NCBI GenBank assembly: GCA_013044465.1
Contig: JABEUL010000178.1
Span: forward strand, 1 to 15,518
Source: Acidimicrobiales bacterium
GTDB taxonomy: Bacteria > Actinomycetota > Acidimicrobiia > Acidimicrobiales > JABEUL01
Direction of reading: 5' to 3'
Length of the DNA stretch: 15,518 nt
The notes beneath the pieces are model-generated. The model saw nothing but the letters and a program-made list of their open reading frames with translations, was not told the origin of the DNA and did not search any database. Shown here one piece after another: positions 1 to 6,292 of the stretch (position 1 is its first letter; each line of letters begins with the position of its first letter). Both the position numbers and the translations under genes were made by a program.

Positions 1-833
1 CTACAGTTGCTGAGGCCTCAAGTGAAGCTGACTTGATCATGATACTTTTGCCTGACACGGAACAGGCAAGCGTCTATGAGTCAGAAATTGCTCCCCATCT
101 AAATGAAGGGGATGCCATTTTATTTGCCCATGGATTCAATATCCGATTTGGCCAAATTAAGCCACCAAGTGGAGTAGATGTCGGAATGGTTGCGCCAAAG
201 GGCCCAGGTCACTTGGTAAGAAGGACCTTCACCGAAGGTGGCGGAGTCCCATCTCTAATCGCTGTTTCCCAAGACCACTCTGGAAAGGCAAAAGAACTGT
301 GCCTCAGCTATGCTCACGCACTAGGTGCTACCCGAGCAGGAGTATTAGAAACAACTTTTGAAGAAGAGACCGAAACCGACCTTTTCGGAGAGCAAGTTGT
401 ACTTTGTGGGGGTCTGACTGCTCTAGTTACTGCGGGCTTTGAGACCCTAGTCCATGCTGGCTACCAGCCTGAGTCGGCGTACTTTGAGTGCTTACACGAA
501 CTCAAACTAATTGTTGATTTGATGTATGAACAGGGTATTTCTGGCATGAGGTTCTCAATCTCAGACACCGCAGAATACGGTGACATGACCCGTGGTCCCA
601 GGATCATTGATGACCACGTCAGGCAAGAGATGAAAAAAGTTCTGGAAGAAATCCAAGATGGCACGTTCGCCAACGAATGGATAGCTGAAAATAGAGCCGG
701 CAGACCAAAATATCGTCAACTTCAAGAGAGTGGAAAAAACCACCAGATCGAAGCCATTGGGACCGAGCTTAGATCGATGATGCCATTTATCTCGGCTGGA
801 AAACAAAAACTCCAAGATATTTCCGGCGGCTGA
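1..833 (+). CDS. ilvC: Ketol-acid reductoisomerase, 3' part (5' end outside window)
   Basis: This enzyme performs the NADPH- and Mg-dependent isomeroreduction of acetolactate or acetohydroxybutyrate in valine and isoleucine synthesis, in the cytosol. The reading frame is open from base 3, before the first visible ATG at 39, so the N-terminal Rossmann GxGxxG part is missing. About 276 residues remain, against roughly 330 for the short class I family. Visible family motifs include AHGFNIRFGQI, the PKGPGHLVRR stretch, DLFGEQVVLCGG, the acidic metal-binding ECLHELKLIVDLMYE helix and the C-terminal SDTAEYGDMTRGPRI block. The frame ends in tandem stops, TGA then TAG. In many actinobacteria ilvC sits close to serA and leu genes, and both occur about 6 kb to the right here, so the DNA in between may be an insertion (inference). 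Confidence 0.96.
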   Translation, partial: TVAEASSEADLIMILLPDTEQASVYESEIAPHLNEGDAILFAHGFNIRFGQIKPPSGVDVGMVAPKGPGHLVRRTFTEGGGVPSLIAVSQDHSGKAKELCLSYAHALGATRAGVLETTFEEETETDLFGEQVVLCGGLTALVTAGFETLVHAGYQPESAYFECLHELKLIVDLMYEQGISGMRFSISDTAEYGDMTRGPRIIDDHVRQEMKKVLEEIQDGTFANEWIAENRAGRPKYRQLQESGKNHQIEAIGTELRSMMPFISAGKQKLQDISGG

Positions 834-854
834 TAGCTGAATTCCCTTGAAGAG

Positions 855-892
855 CGCCAAACCGGGCAGGACTGTTCTAAGGATATTTGGCG
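855..892 (+). terminator. Weak inverted repeat downstream of ilvC
   Basis: A 7-bp perfect inverted repeat, CGCCAAA (855-861) and TTTGGCG (886-892), encloses a 24-nt loop. No T-run follows it. It could be part of an ilvC 3' end or chance. I see nothing else in the 200 bases between ilvC and the next gene. Confidence 0.15.
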
Positions 893-1035
893 AACTACTC
901 CAAGTAGGTGATAGCCTCATATGAAGATGTTTTCTACGAAACAATCCAATTATTGCCTCTCAATATGTTCCCTGATTGAAGCGAAATACCTTGCCGAAGC
1001 TAATTTTATCGCTGGTATTTTGAAGTTAGGATGAA

Positions 1036-2364
1036 ATGTACTCACGTATAGTCGTTCTTGGCGCTGGTTACGTTGGCATTACTCTAAGTGTCGCCCTCTG
1101 TGCCACCGGCATAAGAGTGCTGGTAGTCGATATTGACGAGAAAAAGATAGATCGTTTAAAAAAAGGCGATCCTTGTATCCGTGAAGATGGTTTACAAGAA
1201 CTTTTGAAGAAGCACATTGACACTTCTTGCATTGATTTCATCTCAGGTGATGCCTCGGTTGCCGCAATTGATGCTGATCTTCTTTTCATATGCCTTCCAA
1301 CCGATGTTGATATCTCTGGAAAGCCTCAGCTTGACACACTTATTAATGCTGCACATACAGCAAGTGAATACATGGCATCAGGTGGGAGTTTGGTGGTCAA
1401 GTCAACTGTGCTTCCCGAAACAACGTTCAAAATTGCAAAGAGCATTGGAAGGCGTGACCTTAACGTCTTAGTCTGTCCAGAGTTTCTCCAAGAAGGAACA
1501 GCTCTTCGCGATACTTTAAATCCAGATCGAATTGTAATAGGCGCAGACAACTTCCAGGCAGCATCAGATCTTGCCGAAATTCTCCCGAAGAATGAAAATA
1601 CTGAAGTAATAATTACTGATCCAACATCTGCTGAACTTGCCAAAATGATATCTAACACCATGCTTGCATCAAAAGTAACTTTTGCCAACTTAGTAGCAGA
1701 TATAGCCGAATTGACCGGCGCGAACTCTCACGATGTCCTCTTGGCCGTTGGAGCTGACAAGCGAATTGGAAATACTCACTTGAGACCAGGTCCTGGATGG
1801 GGTGGCTCATGTTTGCCAAAGGACACTCAGATGCTTTCCTATCTCACCCAAAGTATTGGGATGCCAAGCCAATTTGTCGATAGCATTTACTCGGAAAACA
1901 TAGATCATATTGAAAGAGTTGCAAACCGTATTCTTGACCTAATGCCACAAAAAGGCTCAGAGAAACTTGCGATTCTAGGTGTCACTTTCAAAGGTGGCAC
2001 AGATGACTTGCGCAGATCACCGGCAATTGAAGTCATAAATGCGGTATCAAAGAAAGTTCCAAATATCAATATTTACGATCCTTCACTATCGTCAAATTCG
2101 GCCATAAGTGATTTTGAATCACTTGTCGATCAAAGGAAAATATCCATCAAAGAAGATGCCTACAAGTGCGTAGAGTCAGCAGATCTCGCAGTAGTTTTAA
2201 CTGATTGGGAAGAGTTTAAAACCCTGGATCTTGCACTGGTTAAGGCTGTGATGGGAACGCCGGTCATTTACGATACAAGAAACGTCATTGATGAAAGAGT
2301 TGCGTCAGAAATTGGGATTGAGCTAATCAAACTTGGAACTCAAAATCCCAAGAGGTTTTCTTAA
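1036..2364 (+). CDS. ugd: UDP-glucose 6-dehydrogenase
   Basis: It oxidises UDP-glucose to UDP-glucuronate with two NAD+ in the cytosol, supplying precursor for capsule or exopolysaccharide. The 442 residues match the family length. The N-terminal Rossmann motif GAGYVG is at residues 9-14. The family block CPEFLQEGTALRDTLNPDRIVIG starts at about residue 147. Lys203 lies in the ELAKMISN helix, and the catalytic cysteine is Cys259 in GWGGSCLPKD. This GGSCxPKD form points to UDP-glucose dehydrogenase rather than the UDP-N-acetylmannosamine enzyme, which usually has GGHCIPVD. The ATG is preceded by TTAGGATGA, a short purine-rich ribosome site. The UDP-glucuronate decarboxylase gene starts 14 bases after the stop, so the two probably form one transcript and catalyse consecutive steps. 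Confidence 0.93.
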   Translation: MYSRIVVLGAGYVGITLSVALCATGIRVLVVDIDEKKIDRLKKGDPCIREDGLQELLKKHIDTSCIDFISGDASVAAIDADLLFICLPTDVDISGKPQLDTLINAAHTASEYMASGGSLVVKSTVLPETTFKIAKSIGRRDLNVLVCPEFLQEGTALRDTLNPDRIVIGADNFQAASDLAEILPKNENTEVIITDPTSAELAKMISNTMLASKVTFANLVADIAELTGANSHDVLLAVGADKRIGNTHLRPGPGWGGSCLPKDTQMLSYLTQSIGMPSQFVDSIYSENIDHIERVANRILDLMPQKGSEKLAILGVTFKGGTDDLRRSPAIEVINAVSKKVPNINIYDPSLSSNSAISDFESLVDQRKISIKEDAYKCVESADLAVVLTDWEEFKTLDLALVKAVMGTPVIYDTRNVIDERVASEIGIELIKLGTQNPKRFS

Positions 2365-2378
2365 ACCGGTTGTAATTT

Positions 2379-3383
2379 ATGGCAGATGAATTGAGCAGCA
2401 GCTCGTTGCAAAAAGGATATGTAATAGCAGGTGCTGCTGGCTTTATTGGGTCGCACTTGGTCGAGACTTTACTGGGTGAGGGAAGCGTTGTTCTAGGAAT
2501 TGACAATTATTTGACTGGCAGACAAGAAAACATCTCACACTTTGTAAGTAACGCCAACTTTATTTCGATTAGAGGAGATATTTCCTGCCTAGAGGACGGT
2601 TGTTTTCAATCTGCAAGACAATTTCTAGAATCTAGAGAATTTGAATCCACTTACGTCTTTAATTTTGCCAGTGCAGCCTCTCCTGTTATTTACCAGGAGT
2701 TTCAAATTGAGACTTTAATGACAGGATCTTTGGGGACAAAAAACTTACTTGATCTTGCCACCGAGACATCATCTCGATTCATTCAGGCTTCAACCAGCGA
2801 GATCTATGGCAACCCAAAAGTCCATCCCCAGGTCGAAGAGTACCATGGCGATGTTGATCCAATCGGACCAAGAAGCATGTACGACGAGGCAAAGCGCTTT
2901 GGAGAAGCCTTGGTCACTAGTTACGTGAATACAAGAAACACCAATGCTGGGATTGTCAGGATTTTTAATACTTACGGCCCAAGGATGCGAGAAGATGATG
3001 GAAGAGTAATTCCCAACTTCGCATCTCAAGCCCTCTCAAATAGCGACGTCACTATATACGGCGATGGTAAACAGACTAGATCCATGTGCTTTGTTGCCGA
3101 TTTGGTGAGAGGAATAATCGAACTTGGGAACTCAACCTTTAGGGGAGTTTTGAATCTCGGTAATCCAGAGGAAATAACCATGTTGGAACTTGCCGAGAAA
3201 ATCATCAAAGTTACCGGCTCTAGATCTAAAATTGTTCACCTTCCAATGAGTCCAGGCGATCCCGAAAGACGCCGCCCAGATATCTCAAGGGCCATGAAAG
3301 TTCTGTCATGGCAGCCAGAGATCACTCTTAGCCAAGGTCTTGACTTAACAATTCCCTGGTACCGCGAACAGTTAGGCATTTAG
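2379..3383 (+). CDS. uxs: UDP-glucuronate decarboxylase (UDP-xylose synthase), extended SDR
   Basis: It probably converts UDP-glucuronate to UDP-xylose through an NAD-bound 4-keto intermediate. This is an extended short-chain dehydrogenase: GAAGFIG nucleotide motif at residues 18-24, active-site STSE at 138-141, and YDEAK with Tyr168/Lys172. Several blocks are typical of UXS rather than generic epimerases: PVIYQ near 102-106, EIYGNPKVHPQ, NPIG-like DPIGPRSMYDEAKR, and RIFNTYGPRMREDDGRVIPNF. The 334 residues fit a soluble bacterial UXS. Pairing with ugd supports the call, because the ugd product is its substrate. No strong Shine-Dalgarno precedes the ATG, so coupling to ugd translation is likely. 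A related 4-epimerase cannot be fully excluded from sequence alone. Confidence 0.88.
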   Translation: MADELSSSSLQKGYVIAGAAGFIGSHLVETLLGEGSVVLGIDNYLTGRQENISHFVSNANFISIRGDISCLEDGCFQSARQFLESREFESTYVFNFASAASPVIYQEFQIETLMTGSLGTKNLLDLATETSSRFIQASTSEIYGNPKVHPQVEEYHGDVDPIGPRSMYDEAKRFGEALVTSYVNTRNTNAGIVRIFNTYGPRMREDDGRVIPNFASQALSNSDVTIYGDGKQTRSMCFVADLVRGIIELGNSTFRGVLNLGNPEEITMLELAEKIIKVTGSRSKIVHLPMSPGDPERRRPDISRAMKVLSWQPEITLSQGLDLTIPWYREQLGI

Positions 3384-3631
3384 CACCAAGAAATATGTGC
3401 ATTGTATAGAAGTTCGCAATCGGAAGCTCTTCTGGCACACACTTCCACAAATTTCCGTTAATTTATTACTTCTAAGCATTTTTAGAGGATCCTGTCTTAG
3501 ACTGACTAGCTGTCAAATTGAAAATTGGTGCTAATACCGATGGAAGCGCGAAAACTAACAAAAATCATATTTTCGTGATGCTTTGTCTTTAACAGTCTGC
3601 AATTTTGCCTTTTAGATAGACACCAAATCGT
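3384..3631. other. Intergenic stretch without recognised features
   Basis: This AT-rich DNA follows the nucleotide-sugar operon. I find no convincing open frame on either strand, no T-tailed hairpin closing the operon and no RNA gene. It leads into the 23-bp repeat array and may be part of the same degraded accessory segment. Confidence 0.5.
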
Positions 3632-3700
3632 CAAATGGACTACTAATATATTGACAAATGGACTATTAGATTGCTGACAAATGGACTAGTAGAATAGTTA
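3632..3700 (+). repeat. Three tandem 23-bp direct repeats (possible operator array)
   Basis: Three units begin at 3632, 3655 and 3678, exactly 23 bp apart. Each starts with the identical 11-mer CAAATGGACTA, and the second half of each unit is diverged. A TGA or CGT trinucleotide precedes each unit. The array ends 19 bases before the GTG of the decayed ATPase-like start at 3720. The spacing, about two helical turns, and the promoter-proximal position suggest cooperative binding of a regulator. An element end with repeated transposase sites is an alternative. Confidence 0.75.
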
Positions 3701-3719
3701 CATACGGTGTGCTAACGTA

Positions 3720-3869
3720 GTGAAGTTTATCCCGAGGATAGTTGACGAAGAGTTGAACCTTAGTAGTCGGAGATGAAATGAACTCTCGATATAGATTCAG
3801 TAACGGCGGTTACCTAAAATGCTAAGAGCATATCAACGGGAAAATCGAACTCTGACGGATCTGGCGTAA
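3720..3869 (+). pseudogene. Decayed start of a DUF4143/AAA_14-type ATPase gene
   Basis: From GTG at 3720 the frame reads VKFIPRIVDEELNL. This closely resembles the N-terminus of DUF4143-containing ATPases, which typically begin with a (Y/F)IPR(I/V)VDxEL stretch before their P-loop. A TGA at 3774 ends it after 18 codons, and TAG and TAA follow in the same frame. From 3804 to 3866, again in this frame, comes a piece ending in MLRAYQRENRTLTDLA. It is reminiscent of the LLRSYARNxxT segment found much later in these proteins, so a large internal deletion is likely. The first piece is a recognisable match. The second is weaker and could be chance. No Walker A motif survives, so the locus cannot make an active ATPase. 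Confidence 0.45.
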
Positions 3870-4034
3870 TGAGCTACTCAAGTAAGATCTCTTCTATCTC
3901 ATAAAATACGAAAACATAGACTTTTTTTGAGGTTCAAGTCCAACGTGCACAACCATGGCATTTCCTCCTAAGGGTAATATGCTGCAATTCCTTCATTTTT
4001 TAGGTTCGTATGTACGAATTTAGGATTAGATGCA
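3870..4034. other. Spacer with a short perfect palindrome
   Basis: No gene is visible. TTCGTA-TG-TACGAA at 4005-4018 is an inverted repeat with 6-bp arms. It lies 16 bases outside the left boundary of the serC-derived repeat. It may be an operator or a recombination-site half, but it is short enough to occur by chance. Confidence 0.3.
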
Positions 4035-4171
4035 GGTCTCGACGTCATTTGGTTCGATTGCAGGAAACATCGCAAATCTTAACTTGTTTCTTCCAAGTTT
4101 CCGATATGGTTCAGTGTCTGCTATTCCATTGGCCCGAAGAGTCTTTGTAATTAATGATGCATCTATGCCAT
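4035..4171 (-). pseudogene. Partial duplicate of the serC 3' coding end
   Basis: This aligns without gaps, at a constant offset of 1030, to 5065-5201 inside the intact serC gene. A hand count gives 123 of 137 identical bases, about 90 percent. It is in the same orientation as serC and keeps the reading frame. It encodes IDASLITKTLRANGI and then DTEPYRKLGRNKLR, with only about six residue changes in 44. It stops at ...DVETCI and so lacks the last 13 codons of serC. It could be read as the tail of a 73-codon frame (4026-4247) opening at a GTG five bases past the HEPN stop. The 27 residues before the match are not SerC-like. It has no PLP site and cannot be an aminotransferase. Its even divergence suggests a fragment captured from a related genome rather than a fresh tandem copy. 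Confidence 0.88.
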
Positions 4172-4252
4172 AGGCACCATTTCCGAACCGCGTTTGCGAG
4201 TACATAATAGGCAGCATGTGGTGGGATGATTGACTTCGGCATAACACGGGGC

Positions 4253-4684
4253 CTATTTTTCCGGACCCTCTCCCTCATTCAGATCAACTACTTCGACCGC
4301 CAGCCGAACTGTCATTAGCACTCTGTTCGCTGCAGCCAAGACGCTTTCGGCCACCTCGTGCTCAACTTCTTCAAGGTCAGCTGGGTAGCGGCCGCCGATC
4401 GTCCAGGGGTTGAGGAGTTGCAGATCGCCGATCGTGAAACGATTCCTATCCTCACTCGGGAGTTCACTTAGAATCTCCACCAGGTTGTGCATCTTGCGGA
4501 TCAAAACTCCCCGACGGATCTGCATAGACTTCAGCGCCTTCTCTGCAGCGAGATGAGCGTGGAAACAGGCCACCTAGTCGGGCAGATCGTCAGCTGCGAC
4601 GACATGAATAGCAACGGCAAGTTCTTCGGCTGCTTCCTGGAACCAGCGGTCAGCCTGCAAAAGTTCCTCAGGCGACGGCGGCAT
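4253..4684 (-). pseudogene. HEPN-domain protein interrupted by an in-frame TAG
   Basis: Read from ATG at 4684, the frame encodes MPPSPEELLQADRWFQEAAE and onward to DDLPD at codon 36. An amber codon then stands at 4574-4576, after which the same frame continues as VACFHAHLAAEKALKSM, RKMHNLVEILSEL and RYPADLEEVEHEVAE to a final TAG at 4253. Both sides of the stop fit one HEPN fold of the PF05168 type, which has a helical bundle with an HAxxAAEKALK helix and a conserved histidine after a basic residue. The full length of about 142 residues is normal. The start overlaps the MNT gene by 17 bases, the usual MNT/HEPN arrangement. HEPN partners are often RNases or toxins, but this subfamily's activity is not certain. 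Either the gene is dead, or a GTG directly after the stop reinitiates, or TAG is read through. Base composition, about 55-63 percent GC in sampled lines, is well above the surroundings. Confidence 0.85.
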
Positions 4685-5009
4685 CGTGTAACACCATCCC
4701 TTCGTGTGCAGGCCAATAGACCATTGTTCCGTTTACGTCCTTGCCAGCTTCATATTCGGCAAGGTCGGTAACGAAAAAGTCAACGGAAATGGGCGATACA
4801 ACACTACCCATGAGCTTCGCGACTATCTCATACCGACGTGATCGGTCGATCTCGTCAAATATCACCATTAGGTCGATGTCGCTTTCGGGAGTGGCGTCAC
4901 CTCGGGCCTCCGACCCAAAGACGATTACGCGAATCGGATGGAAGTTCTCAACGATCTGGCGAACGATATCTTCGACAACCCCCGACCTGGAACTCGTATG
5001 GCGATTCAT
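4668..5009 (-). CDS. Minimal nucleotidyltransferase (MNT), partner of the HEPN protein
   Basis: This is a 113-residue stand-alone nucleotidyltransferase of the pol-beta superfamily. The signature FGSEARGDATPESDIDL gives GS at 32-33 and the metal-binding pair Asp44 and Asp46, with a plausible third carboxylate at Asp77 in SVDFFV. The catalytic centre therefore looks intact. In characterised HepT/MntA systems the MNT protein adds AMP to the HEPN partner and neutralises it. That role is inferred here. The ATG at 5009 was chosen over the longer TTG frame because GGGAG (5017-5021) lies 7 bases upstream. That site sits just past the serC stop, so mnt probably rides on the serC transcript. The stop overlaps the HEPN start. 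GC content is higher than that of serC, suggesting acquisition. Confidence 0.88.
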   Translation of the reverse strand: MNRHTSSRSGVVEDIVRQIVENFHPIRVIVFGSEARGDATPESDIDLMVIFDEIDRSRRYEIVAKLMGSVVSPISVDFFVTDLAEYEAGKDVNGTMVYWPAHEGMVLHDAAVA

Positions 5010-5025
5010 GCATCTTCTCCCATCA
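5010..5025 (-). promoter_or_regulatory. Ribosome binding site linking serC to the MNT gene
   Basis: On the minus strand, the serC stop TGA (5025-5023) is followed by TGGGAGAAGATGC and the MNT ATG at 5009. GGGAG is a strong Shine-Dalgarno with 7-base spacing. It decides the MNT start and implies translation from a serC read-through transcript. Confidence 0.7.
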
Positions 5026-6159
5026 GACAATTTTTTGAACTATATAATCAATCGCCCCACAGAGGGTCTCGACGTCATTTGGTTCGATTGCAGGAAACAT
5101 TGCAACTCTCAGCTGGTTTCTTCCGAGTTTCCGATATGGTTCAGTGTCTACTATTCCATTGGCTCGAAGAGTCTTTGCAACTAGTGTGGCATCTATGTCA
5201 TCAGAAAAGTCAATTGTGCCAACCACATGACTCCGGAATCTTTCCTCTTTTACAAAAGGAGTAGCATAATCTGACTTTTCTGCCCATGAATAAAGTATTG
5301 ACGAGCTTTCATCACACCTCTTTGTGCACCAGTCAAGTCCTCCATTTTGATTGAACCACTCAACTTGATTGTTGGTCATAAACAAAGTTGAAAGTGCCGG
5401 AGTGTTATAAGTTTGGTCCAGCAATGAGTTATCTACTGCAATTTTGAGATCCAAAATAGCTGGGACAAAACGCTTAGAAGCTGCAATTTTCTCCACTCTT
5501 TCTAGAGCCTTAGGTGACATTAGTGCAATCCAAATCCCACCGTCTGAGGCAAAGCACTTCTGAGGTGCAAAGTAGTAAGTATCGAACTGCTCAGAATCTA
5601 CTCTTAAGCCTCCTGCACCACTTGTGGCATCAACAGCGACGATGGCACCATCATCGATTCCTTCAGGTCGAACAATCTCAATGGCTACACCTGTGGAAGT
5701 CTCATTATGTGTCAGGGCATAGAGATCCACACCTTTAGAAGCCTTTGGACTAGGTGCAGTACCAGGATCGCTTTTAATGATTTCGGGATCTTCCAGGTGG
5801 GGCGCCATTTGAGAGGCTTTTGCAAACTTTGACGAGAACTCGCCGAATGATAGGTGTTGGCTCTTTTTCTCAATAAGGCAGAAAGTGGCGATATCCCAAA
5901 AAGCCGTAGCCCCGCCGTTTCCCAATATAACTTCGTAACCCTCAGGAAGTGAGAATAACTCTTTCAATCCCGCCCGGAGCGATCCAACTACGTTCTTGAC
6001 AGTGGATTGGCGATGCGAAGTCCCCATATAGGACTTCCCCACACTTAGGAGTGCTTCAAGTGACTCAGTTCTAACTTTTGAAGGTCCCGAGCCAAATCTT
6101 CCGTCACTTGGAATCAAATCCGAGGGAAGTATGAGTGCATTTGTGTCATTTGGAGCCAA
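5023..6159 (-). CDS. serC: Phosphoserine aminotransferase, actinobacterial type
   Basis: It transfers the amino group of glutamate to 3-phosphohydroxypyruvate, giving O-phosphoserine, the second step of serine synthesis after SerA. The 378 residues resemble the mycobacterial class: DGRFGSGPSKV near 19-29, SHRQS at 48-52, HNETSTGV at 151-158, Asp177 in VDATSGAGG, and the PLP lysine Lys201 in FAPQKCFASDGG. The C-terminal DTEPYRKLGRNQLRVAMFP block is intact. The start is TTG, placing DGRFG at the usual distance from the N-terminus, and AAGGA at 6168-6172 lies 8 bases upstream. The last 45 or so codons before the C-terminal helix are repeated in part at 4035-4171. The gene is divergent from aspC-serA-leuA and shares their 133-bp intergenic space. 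Confidence 0.95.
   Translation of the reverse strand: MAPNDTNALILPSDLIPSDGRFGSGPSKVRTESLEALLSVGKSYMGTSHRQSTVKNVVGSLRAGLKELFSLPEGYEVILGNGGATAFWDIATFCLIEKKSQHLSFGEFSSKFAKASQMAPHLEDPEIIKSDPGTAPSPKASKGVDLYALTHNETSTGVAIEIVRPEGIDDGAIVAVDATSGAGGLRVDSEQFDTYYFAPQKCFASDGGIWIALMSPKALERVEKIAASKRFVPAILDLKIAVDNSLLDQTYNTPALSTLFMTNNQVEWFNQNGGLDWCTKRCDESSSILYSWAEKSDYATPFVKEERFRSHVVGTIDFSDDIDATLVAKTLRANGIVDTEPYRKLGRNQLRVAMFPAIEPNDVETLCGAIDYIVQKIV
5065..5201 (-). repeat. serC-internal copy of the 137-bp direct repeat
   Basis: This is the partner of 4035-4171, about 90 percent identical and in direct orientation. The pair flanks the MNT/HEPN genes. At one edge the identity stops sharply at GAGACC on the minus strand: this copy continues into the natural SerC C-terminus, while the other meets a premature end. 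At the opposite edge identity fades over about 20 bases. Confidence 0.9.
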
Positions 6160-6167
6160 CTTGAATA

Positions 6168-6205
6168 TCCTTATCTTTTAACAATTCTCGACACTATCGA
6201 TTATA
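6168..6205 (-). promoter_or_regulatory. serC promoter -10 element and ribosome site
   Basis: On the minus strand a perfect TATAAT occupies 6205-6200, about 40 bases upstream of the TTG start. AAGGA at 6172-6168 serves as the ribosome site. The -35 is poor: TTGTGC at 15-base spacing is the best candidate. The divergent aspC promoter must lie in the remaining 87 bases. TTGACT at 6250-6255 is a possible -35 for aspC but lacks a good -10. Confidence 0.55.
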
Positions 6206-6292
6206 CGAATTATTTGGAAGGCACAAAATCAGGAAGAAGCTCTTAAAAGTTGACTGTTCTGGGAGCGTTTAAATCTGTGCAAGCATATTAAT

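Noticed and set aside
561..944. 127-codon minus-strand frame across the ilvC end
   Set aside because: It is mostly antisense to the conserved KARI C-terminal block, and no ribosome site or family motif was seen.
3632..3700. Possible CRISPR array from three regularly spaced repeats
   Set aside because: The shared part is only 11 bp, the units are tandem 23-mers without spacer-sized inserts, and no cas gene is nearby.
5010..5030. Longer MNT start at TTG 5030, overlapping serC
   Set aside because: ATG 5009 has a strong GGGAG at 7 bases. The extra residues are encoded by the ribosome-site region and serC stop.
4741..5264. Several plus-strand frames of 66 to 147 codons over the MNT gene and serC 3' end
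   Set aside because: They lie opposite well-supported minus-strand genes with clear motifs, lack ribosome sites and show no family features.
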